Assembly: GCA_907165275.2 (NCBI GenBank)
Contig: OU015666.1
Location: 1,890,001 to 1,954,000, forward strand
Length of the DNA stretch: 64,000 nucleotides
Source of the DNA: Zygaena filipendulae
Taxonomy: Eukaryota > Arthropoda > Insecta > Lepidoptera > Zygaenidae
Reading direction: 5' to 3'
The notes under the pieces were generated by a model. The model had not been told where the DNA came from. It did not search any database and was given only the letters and a program-made list of their open reading frames with translations. Shown here piece after piece: positions 11,675 through 21,800 of this stretch (the stretch's first letter is position 1; each line of letters starts with the position of its first letter). The translations under genes were made by a program, and so were the position numbers.

Positions 11675-12341
11675 AGTATTTATATACAGTTTAAAAATAC
11701 AAAAACATTTTTTTTTTCAAACAATATTTATTTATTCGATGCTTTTAAAATTATAAAATTCTTTGGTTGCAAACAAGATTATGCTCGTATATGTTTACAA
11801 TACCATTAGAATTATGATGAAACTACTTAATTTTATTATGTAAATTACTATTATGATAATTACAACAGAATTATACACGATCACATTCACGATTTATTAT
11901 TATATTGTATATTATTATTTTAGTAATGGAAACCGGTTTTATGTCACTCTCTAAACTAAATTAAGCCCGTTATTAGCGGCAAATCAGTTTAAGACCAAAT
12001 TTTTTTGTTTAAATTTTTTATTCGCTGTGCCCACGGTTTCACCTGCTTGAGTTTCGGAATTCCCGCAGGACCTCTTAATCCACTATACCTTCGGTGCAAG
12101 CAATAAAGTTGTTTAATTGTTTTTATTACATTTATTACTTGGTCTTTTAGATTTTCGATTTAGTTTAGACAGTGACATGAACTGGCGACTTTTTTCGAAC
12201 ATCGTCATACATACTCATGGTGGCTAACAAACTGAAGCAACTCAAACTTGAGACCCTCTCAAGTCTTGGTTTTCTCTGCGTATTTTTGTAATTTATACCT
12301 ACAACAAACATTCGTACGGACGTGACTTTGGGTCCGTTCAG

Positions 12342-12467
12342 GGGCCGTATTTTTGAATCGCTCGAATTACTTTCGCACACGGAATGGCGAAATCACATGT
12401 ACATTTTTTAAGCATTCACGTGTGAATTTTGCAAAAAGTAATTCGAGCGATTGAAAAATACGGACCC
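12342..12467. mobile_element. Short foldback element (126 bp)
   Basis: gggccgtatttttgaatcgc continues through tcgaattacttt. The complement (aaagtaattcgagcgattga..tacggaccc) closes the element, with about 32-bp arms around a ~60-bp loop. Confidence 0.7.
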
Positions 12468-12541
12468 AGATCAAATTCAATCATATTGCTGTAGGCTGTA
12501 TTAGCATTATGTTCTAAGTACAAACTCAGACGCGATCAATA

Positions 12542-12781
12542 ATTGGACGCAGATAAGCAATAACATGTTAACCCACAAAACAAAGTTATTGATTCATAAC
12601 TATTTATTGAGAGTTAGAAATCGTTTTTTAGTTATGTGTTTACCTTATTACATTGTTTAAATATGTAACTAAATATTGAAAATATAAAATGTTGGCACAA
12701 AATGGCGCTATAATTTTAAAACTTTAATTTACTCAAAATTTCTCCAGTGTGGGTTAACACACTTGCTTATCTATGTCCAAT
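12542..12781 (+). mobile_element. Family C MITE, copy 1
   Basis: Starts attggacgcagataagcaat and ends ttgcttatctatgtccaat. TA precedes and follows the element, giving a TA target duplication of the Tc1/mariner kind. The inner sequence is shared with copies at 14575-14800, 47966-48207 and 59353-59515. Confidence 0.85.
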
Positions 12782-12939
12782 TAGTGTCGGTTCATGGGAA
12801 CCCCTGTTTCCTGCGTCAAATTTTGTATCTAAAGACAGCACTGAAACCGTTTTATTTTTCAGTGAAGGTACTCAAACTTTTTGGCGTTTAATATGAACGC
12901 ACCCTTACACTCGATCTTTGATCCAAAGCAAAGCTGATT

Positions 12940-13134
12940 AAGTTTAGGGTGAGGGGGTCGTGACGTCACTAACCACTAAAACCGCCATACAAACTGTCCC
13001 GATAGTGACGTCACGCGAAATTTCAACTCAATGTATCGCCGTTATTTTTTGATTACGTAAAAAAAAATAAAAAAATACGCGTCCAATATTTTTTATTAAT
13101 CTACAAGACAGACTAAAAAAAAATTAGTCAACAT
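12940..13134 (-). mobile_element. Family A element, truncated at one end
   Basis: Begins inside the element at tttagggtgagggggtcgtg, keeps both gtgacgtcac palindromes and ends ttagtcaacatt. Confidence 0.75.
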
Positions 13135-13609
13135 TGCTTGCAAATGGTTGATTGTTTGTTTGTATGGGAATTTGTGATCTGAAACTATCCCATCCCGATT
13201 ATAAAATATGTTCTCGTGAGCATTTCTTCTTAAATAATATTGATTATACACTCAAACGGAATTCGAACTTCTATTTATAATATTTTATGAGGTAAAATAT
13301 CTTCAGCTTTGAATGACGGAAGCGTGACGGAAACGCATCAGTTCACGCTCAGCCTAAGGGCGGCAATTTCAAAAATAATATAGGTACCTAAAAAATATTT
13401 CAATTATAACATTTTTGTTTCTCACTTTTAGTACGCGTAAAGGATATACGCGCTCATTTCTTTTTAATTCTAATTGACGCTACTTTTCTATTCTAAACAA
13501 TAACAGCTAAGTAATTATTATTAGATATCAATAAGATTTCATAAAAATAAACAATATTTTTTTATACAGTTTGGTTGCTGTAGAGTTGATCTCTCCTGCA
13601 TGTTATATA

Positions 13610-13692
13610 GAGAACTAGCTGTTCCCTGCAGTCTCACCCGGGGTAATCGGAGTTCCCGCGGGAATTCCGAAATTACCGCGGGAGACAGCTAG
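13610..13692. mobile_element. Two family B 3' ends head to head
   Basis: actagctgttccctgcagtc on the left and gcgggagacagctagtt on the right meet around gttcccgcgggaattccg. This gives an ~80-bp imperfect palindrome. Confidence 0.65.
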
Positions 13693-14218
13693 TTACGGAT
13701 TATTACACAAATCCACAAATTCAATACAATATGTCCGAACAATATTGTGATTGTCAGAGTAGGTACATTAAAGGTCTCAATATATAACAGCGCGTCTGTT
13801 TTTATATTTTAATAATAATATTATGATCTACACAACTTGGTGCTGTGATCCATTGGGTAGTTAATCGAAGGGTTTAAAGTAGAAACAAAGTGAAACGAAT
13901 AGTGGTTTGGCCGGATACCGGATACTAAATAGTCGGCAAGTTACGAAGCCGGAGCGCCGGATATCCGGCTACCGGATATTCGGCCCTTTATCGCGTTTCG
14001 TGACGCGATCAGCGGAGCTAAGCCACGCAACACGATAATATTTATCGATTAATATTTATAGCCATTTTATCGATTCTCGTCGGCATATTATATCGTTCTG
14101 TCTACCAGTGGTAACATGGCAGCAAAAAATGTTTAACCGAATCTAGTCTAGTCTCAATTCAATACCCCACTACGGCACTTTTTTGCTTGAACGCCCACAA
14201 ATATTTGTCGCGTCGATA

Positions 14219-14550
14219 ATGGGCATGTTGACTAATTTTTATATTTTAGTCCGTCTTGTAGATTATAAAAAAATATTGGACACGTATATTTTCTTTTTTT
14301 TACGTAATCAAAAAATAACGGCGATATACCGAGTTGAAATTTCGCGTGACGTCACTAATCCGACAGTTTGTATGGCGGTTTTAGCGGTTAGTGACGTCAC
14401 GAGCCCCTCACCCTAAACTTGAATGCGCTTTATCTCTATATATTTTAATTTATTTGAAAAAGCAAAAAATACGTGTCTATTGTTTTTTTATTTTCTAACT
14501 TATATGGACAAATTAGAATTTTGATTTTCTAAAGTAGCCCACATCTCCAT
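14219..14550 (+). mobile_element. Family A element, nested
   Basis: Starts atgggcatgttgactaattt and ends agtagcccacatctccat. Both gtgacgtcac palindromes are intact (near 14347 and 14392). Confidence 0.85.
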
Positions 14551-14574
14551 TTTATCTTTCGTTCGATAAACATA

Positions 14575-14800
14575 ATTGGACGCAGATAAGCAATAACATG
14601 TTAACCCACAAAACTAAGTTATTGATCCAGAACGATTTATTGAGAGTTAGAGAACGTTTTTTAGTTATGTGTTTACCTTATTACATATGTAACTAAATAC
14701 TGAACATATAAAATGTTGACACAAAATGACGCTATAATTTTAAAACTTTAATTTACTCAAAATTTCCCCAGTGTGGGTTAACACACTATTGTTTATCTGT
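14575..14800 (+). mobile_element. Family C MITE, copy 2
   Basis: attggacgcagataagcaat at the left after TA. The right end tttatctgtgt is diverged. Confidence 0.8.
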
Positions 14801-15577
14801 GTTTAAAATTATCGTGGCGCGCATCTTAGCTATTCTGTTTGATTTTAATATAGGAAATTTTGGGGGCGTTCAAGTGTTATCACGCGAGTTAGTTTGTGTT
14901 TGTTTCTCAGTTCGTTTGTTTATTCCATTGTTTCTTCACTAGTCTACTATGATTTGCATTGTGTAAAATAATGGGAATTTTTTTAATTTTACTATCCGAT
15001 ATCCGGCAGAACAGTGAAACCAAGGCCCGGATAGGCCGGATACCGGATAGTTACCGGATATTCGTTTCATCTCTAGTTTAAAGCGTATTTCGTACACCGC
15101 TACTGCAAAGCTGATACACGGTTGAGGATTTGATTCATAGATTAGTGGAATTAAAAAGGAATTGTTAATTTGCGCCCGAAGCGTTTCAAGTAATCAAACT
15201 CGAATATTAAAAATTAGGCTTATTTCACGCTTCAAACACTCAAGCCGCACTAAATCTAGATTTCAATTTATCGGTGCGAGCCGCCCCTTATAAATCTAAC
15301 AAAATCCGGCTTCCGCTATCTGCGCGGACCACTGCAGTTGCCAACTATTTTTTCTAAAGAATCGTACAACAACACAAAAAAAACGTATTTCACCAAGAAT
15401 TCTAGAAAAAAAAATTGTAGGCATCAAAATTTCAATAAAACAATAGCAAATGATTTTACGAAATGTGATAGTAACTCCGAATATACGATCGCACGATTGG
15501 CAACAGTGAGGCGGAGCGCCCCTTGGGTATTAGCGCGTCAGTAGCAGGTGGAGTGGAGGCTCGCCTCAGACGCGGCG

Positions 15578-15839
15578 TCAGGCTTGCGGCGGCTCGTCGA
15601 GCGGGCTGGCGCGCGGCAGGTGCTCCCCGGCGCCCTCCGCCGCCCCCGCGCCCTGACCCGCCCCAGTGCCGGTGCCCTGACCCGCCCCGGTGCCCTGATC
15701 CGCCCCAGTGCTGGTGCCCTGACCCGCCTCGCGCTCCGGGAACGCCGCGCTCGAGGAGCCGCTGCGGCTGGTGGACGTCGAGGTGGACGTCGACGACTCC
15801 GCCTCCGCGCTCGACGACGACGGCGACTGCGACGCCTCT
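15578..15839 (-). CDS. RCHY1: RCHY1 candidate last coding exon (Ser/Gly-rich tail)
   Basis: After acceptor tccttcgccag the frame set by donor 18194 (phase 2) stays open for 86 codons to TGA at 15580-15578. The product begins [10 protein letters not shown], then a Ser/Thr run ([15 protein letters not shown]), then GQGTG/GQGAG repeats, ending SPLDEPPQA. The exon is GC-rich in an AT-rich setting, which supports real coding use. The intron (15840-18194) contains a Tc1/mariner element. It could instead belong to an unrelated transcript; cDNA would settle it. Confidence 0.6.
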
Positions 15840-18800
15840 CTGGCGAAGGATGGCGGTGGTTAACTTTTTTTTTTAAACTTTATCCCTTTCGGGCAAAGGA
15901 ATCTTAGTCCATACAGCAAATTCAGGTGTTCTTTTATTTTCTGAAATTGTTTACATAGAAATGTATTGGTGGGAAATATTTGCAGGAGTTAGATAAATGG
16001 ACGCGCTTTCTTACACCAAAGTACAGTCGCGGAATGAAAAGGTTCGTCAATTTTCAAATTGATTCGTTCAACGTATCACGAGCACATATTACTTTTTGAA
16101 ACTATGTTACAGAATAGGCTCGAGTTAGAGAAAATAAAGTTTAACTGTTCGTTAGTAAAGTTCAAAATTGTTCAGATCAAGGTAGTTTGACTATTTATTT
16201 TGTCAACAAGATTATTATGGATAAACTGCTCATAAACTATAACCTTCTTGTTAGTTCAACCTGACATTATTATTTCTGTTAATACTATTGTCAATCGGTT
16301 AATGTCATAATTGCAAAATATCATAATTTCTCCTAAATAACTATTTTATAATGCCAAGACCTTTAAGTGTTGAAGAAAGAGCAGCAATTATTGCCGAACA
16401 TGAAGCTAGCTACAACATCTCAGAGATATCACGTCGTCTAAATGTGGCCAGAGATAGTGTGAGATTCTGGATAAGAAGACATGGCGAAGAAGGTGCACTA
16501 GTCGATCATCGTCACAATAATTCTGGTCGCCGTCCTATTCTTAACGCCGCACAAAAATCAGACATGAGAAGACAATATGAAGAAAACGGCTTTGTGTCAA
16601 CGAATCATTTCGCCCAATTATATGATGTTTGTCCAAGAGTGATAAGAAACGCATTACATTCAATAGGATTACATTATAGACGACACGTAAAAAAAGTTGC
16701 TCTGACAACGGGTCATAAGGAAGCACGGTTAAGATTTGCACAGACTTATTTGAACTTCGATTGGAGTACCACTATATTCACCGACGAAAAATGTTTTAAG
16801 TCGAGCCAACATGGGAGGCTTAATTTATGGAGATATAATAGTACGAGATATACGGAAGACCACGTAGTGCCCAATTTCAGTTCTGGACGCATCTCGGCCA
16901 ATATATGGGGGTGGATGTCAGCGGATGGAGTAGGCGAGCTCGTTTTTCTTCCTTCAAGGGCAAACGCGACACACTATCTGTCTGTTTTAGAAGACAGTAT
17001 GCTACCAAGTGTCCGTACCGTGTATCCACTTGATGAGGTTCCTGAGGTCAGATATGTCCAGGACAATGCTCGTACGCACACTGCGCGTATTGTGAATGAA
17101 TGGTTCAACAGGCATAGCGATATAGTGGTGATACCCTGGCCGGCAAGATCTGCAGATTTGAACCCGATAGAAAACTTATGGGGTTTAATGGTACAGCGAT
17201 GGGAAAATTTATTTATTTATTTATTTATTTATAATTCAGGCAGGCAGTTAATGCAACTGATAGGTGCCTGTATCCAGTTATACACTATTTCTTATCTTTT
17301 AATTGTATCAAATATTTATCCAATCTGTTTTTAAATATGTTGATGTTAGGTGCCAAGACTACTTCTTCCGGTAGACCATTCCAAGGTGCAACCACTCTGT
17401 TAGCAAAAAAGTGTTTATGTGGGTTATTCCTGGAGAGGCAGGGTCTTTGCAGTTTAAAGTGATGCCCTCTCAAACGAGTGTCGTTGTCTCTCTTAACCAG
17501 CATTTGAAATTCCACCAGATCATAGTGTCCGTTAAGAATCTTGTACACTTCAATGAGATCTCCTCGCTGTCGTCGCTCTCTAAGAGAAGTTATCCCTAAT
17601 ACCTTAAATAATGAAAGGACCAAAGAGGATTTAGAAAACCACTGCAGAATTATTTGGGAAGACACTAGAGGCACGGATCTATGCTCTCGTCTAGTGGGTT
17701 CCATGAGAAATAGGTTACAAAGTGTGATTGAAGCTAATGGTGGTTATACCAGTTATTAAAAATAAATGTCATTAAATTTATTCGTAGTTTTCATTAACTT
17801 TTGCTTGTTATTCATAGTTGTCATTTTGTTGTTGTTTTAATGAGGTTTTAATACATTTTGTGACATTGCATTGACGAGATAGAAAAAACAAGCAAAACCT
17901 GATTTGACAGCAAACGTCATGTTTATTTAAATGTTAGCAGCACTGTTTCTTGCACTGGAATGTTGGCATTAGTGGTCTCTTGCAGTACTAGTGCAAACGA
18001 ATATCGACTCTAAGGTGACGAACCTTTTCATTCCGCGACTGTACATATCCGATTATGTGGCCAACTAGATTATAAGCACTCTAGGTAAAAAAAATTTGGT
18101 CACTATAGCCTGTATGCGTATCTGTAAGCAGATACGCAGTATGAATGCAAAAATGTGTGCGTGATGGGATTACACGCGACAACCTTTTACTCACTTGTGA
18201 AAGCCGTTGGTCTGACAAGTGTTGTAGGCCCCGCAATGCTGGCACTTGAGCCCCACAACGTGAAACTTCACTGTTGAGAGCTGGAATATCAAGAAGTTAT
18301 CTTTTAGGTTAGGCTTAAATTTAAGGAAGAATTTGTTTACATAAAGAATATTATTCACTTTACATGTCAGTGTTGCGAGGTAAAATATTATCAAAATATG
18401 TAGTAAGTTGTAATAATTTAATTTAAGTACAAAGTCTTTATTCATTCAAAATTCGTAACAGCTTGTTTCGATGCCGGTTTTTGAAATGACATTACCTATA
18501 TGAAATTATAAATGTTGACAAAACATAAAAAAAAAAAATGGGCAGTGCCGACAAAGATCATTCCCTGATAAATTTGTCAAACGGTAGGTCACCTTATGGC
18601 AATCCTTGCACAGTATGGTAGCTTGGTAGTCGGCGTATTCGACCGGCATCGGAGTCGCAGCCACTTCCGAGTCCAAATAGCTCCACAACTAGAAATATTA
18701 AGCATATATTTAGCATTATTGTTTGACAAAAAAAAACATATTGCTAAATGCTACATTGCCAAATATGGCTGAATGCCAAATATGCGTCGCCACGCCAATG

Positions 18801-21800
18801 ATCCTTTCTTTGCATAAGATGTTTCACATCAAAAGGTTTGGTTGTTGCTGTAAAAAAAGAACATACACACAGCCAAATGCAGAACCTCCTCCTTTTTGGA
18901 AGTTGGTTAAAAAATGAATCGCTATTTCCCTTAGTCGAGGGATGCCTTGCCTTGATGCATTGGTCATGTCGACTATGCTAGTCTGGCAGGTTGGGGGGGA
19001 GGGTGAGCGAGGCGCACTCACATTGGTCATGTCGATCATGCTGGTCTGGCAGGTGGGGCAGGCGTAGTGGCCGGACTGCAGCAGCTGCTCGAAGCACGGC
19101 CGGTGCAGCAGGTGGCCGCAGTCCGGGATGTGGCACGGGATGCGCGACGTGTGGATGTCCTCCAGGCACACTGGGCAGTTGGAGCGGGACACGTTCTCCA
19201 CGCACTGATCACGTCACAAAAGACAATGTTCATGTTGATGTTTATTACGTTACGGTATGGAATTCCGTTATAGGTAACAGCTAAAACCTCCAACCCAGAA
19301 ATACTGCAACGATTTCAAAATTGTGTACTGAAAGACGTAGTAAGTGCTCCTTGGTTGAAGGAGGATATACACAATGGGCTAGTTGCTTCCACAACATAAT
19401 ACATTCATTGTAACAAAAAAGTGGCAGTGAACAACCACAATACGAACTGCCGGATGCTGTGCCGGAAATGCCGGATGCGCCGGATATCCGTATCTATATC
19501 CGAGGGAGAAGATCCGTATCCTGTATTGCACCTTGCTCTGTCACGCTAAGCATCAAGTGGCGTCAACGTCAGGATCACGCACACCGACACCGATTGAGTA
19601 AAAAAGTTTAGATCCGCGGATAAGGATCTTGACATCAAATGGCCGTATTCATATCCGTATCCATGTATACATTCTTAATGATTGGGCACATCACTAGTAA
19701 AAACCACAGCACCAGTGTTGCTCCGTCAGCACTCACCCTGTGGCCGACCCTCTGCAGTTGCACAGGCAGGCACATGTTGCAGCGCTCACAGTGGAAGAAG
19801 CGATCGCGCCCGCCCACGCGACAAATGCCGCAGCCGTCGCAGTGGTACTGCCGTTTGTCCTCGTCATCGAAAAGGTTGCAGATCAGGCATGTGTACTGGA
19901 ACGCGGTCGGTTTAGATTATATGATTGATGTTTCGGAGGCAGTTTATTGGAACTTAAGTCAGAGTCAGTTTTTTAAATTTGGTTTGTTGGAATTGGAACC
20001 AGAATCCGAGTCGGTGTGTTGAGAGATGATGAGATGAGTTAATCATCAATACTGTATATAATGAAAGAGTATTCTAGTACCCCCTGGGGGGTCACGAAGT
20101 CTCTGTAACACGGTCGCAAGAGATCACAAAAACACTTTGTTTTTTTTTAATTGAGGTATAAAAAAAAAACAAAATTTAAAAATATCGATTGTACAGATTG
20201 AATATTTGTAACATAATGCAATACAGAAAAAAAAGTGGAGGCCACGAGATATTATTTCATACTCAAGAGGTTGTGTCATGAAAAAGGTTGAAAAACACTG
20301 TGTTAGAGTGTGCGCAAGATAAGTCTGCGCACGGCTAAAATCGGAACTAAACGTTGGCCGCCTGCAGTGTACCATACCTGTGCAGTGTGCAGTGTAGTTG
20401 GTTACTTTTCACTACTAGTAGCGCACCAGCAGCGCGCAGACTTATCTTGCGCGCACTCTAGTGTATGGTATAGTATATACGTGATAAATAGCTTGGTGTG
20501 CAAATTACCTTTCCGAACCTGACACCACAGTTCATACACTCAGCCTGCACCTTCTGTCGAGTGTCACATTCTGTGCAGACAAGTTCTGTGACCGTTTTCC
20601 TGTTGAAGTGGTGTTTCTCTTTCTCGTCATGGCAATAGCGGCACATGTAGAGCTTGTTGCAGCATGGTGTCTGAATGTGAAAAATTTAAAAATAATGGGC
20701 TTGCCAACCAAAATTTAGTTTTTTGCCTGTCTTGTAGATTAATACCTACTAATATTACAAATGCGAAAGTAACTCTGTCTATCTGTCTGTTACGCTTTCA
20801 TGTCTTAACTGCTCAAGTCAACCAATCACCATGAAATTTAGCAAAAACGTTGTCAAGAATACAGAGAAAGACAAAGGATACTTTTTATCCCAAAATTCTT
20901 GCGGAATTTCCGAAATTGACGCGGGTGAAACCGCAGGAAACAGCTAGTAAAAAATACTGGACACATATTTTTTATGTTTTACATAATAAAATATAACAGA
21001 GATAAATTAAGTCGAAATGTCGCATGAAGTCACACCGTGCTACAGTTTATAGCATGTTGTGACGTCAAGATCCATCACTTCTACACTTTAATGTGTTTTA
21101 TCTTAGTATATTTTATTAAATAATTTGAAAGAGCAAAAAATATGTGGTTATTAATTTTTTATTATCTAACTGACGGACTAAACATAATTTTGATTTTCAC
21201 ACCCTGGAACCTGGAAACTACCCTATTGTAGCAAGTATTCAGCTTCAATGATACTAAAATTGGTAACATTGAGATCATGCAGCACAGTTTCTGATCATTG
21301 TGAAGGTTGACTGACAGAGAATGCCACTGTGGCATTAGGTCCACCTTTTGCACCATGTTGGGCAATAAGCTTAAATAAATAAATTGCAGCTAGACAAAGA
21401 TTTATAAAGGCTATCATTGAAATTGATTGCTTTGAAACATAGTTCACAGTGGTTCTAACTTCTATCAGCACAGAACAAAAAAAGGACTTTCACTGGCAGA
21501 TAGCTGATGTTAAAAAGAGTAACTTAGGCTCCTTTTATTTCAGAAAAAAGTAGTTTCTTCAGGAATTCCGAAACTCATGCGGGTGATTCTCCAAAACGGT
21601 TGGACCAATTTTGACAGGAGTTTCACAGCTATTTAACTGATGTTATATTATGGAGTAAATAAGACCATTTTGGAGTTCTTGCAGCAATTCCGAAACTCGC
21701 GCGGGTGAAACCGCTGCGCGCAGCTAATTTGTAATAAAACAGTAGGTATTTGAAGTAAAAAAATATTATCTTACAATCATCTATTCTTTTGAAATTGAAT

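Larger units (their letters stand above)
13880..15076. mobile_element. CCGGATA-ended element carrying nested A and C MITEs
   Basis: The left end has gtgaaacgaatagtggtttg followed by ccggatac repeats. The right end has the inverse (ccggatagttaccggatatt then cgtttcatctctag). Between them lie a family A copy (14219-14550) and a family C copy (14575-14800). The pieces gtctagtctcaattcaatac (left) and gggggcgttcaag (right) look like the host's own sequence. A partial relative is at about 19450-19640. Confidence 0.5.
16024..18041 (+). mobile_element. Tc1/mariner-type transposon, interrupted
   Basis: Perfect 26-bp terminal inverted repeats (cagtcgcggaatgaaaaggt.. at 16024-16049 and its complement at 18016-18041) flanked by TA on both sides. 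It carries one transposase gene that is split by a ~400-bp LINE fragment. It lies in the last intron of RCHY1, on the opposite strand. Confidence 0.92.

Noticed and set aside
15523..15907. Plus-strand Pro/Arg-rich proteins of 117-119 aa
   Set aside because: They are antisense shadows of the GC-rich minus-strand RCHY1 tail exon.
18824..19201. RCHY1 isoform ending inside intron 4
   Set aside because: It needs intron retention and ends in a dispersed repeat; exons 5 and 6 encode the conserved zinc ribbon, so this is at most a minor transcript.
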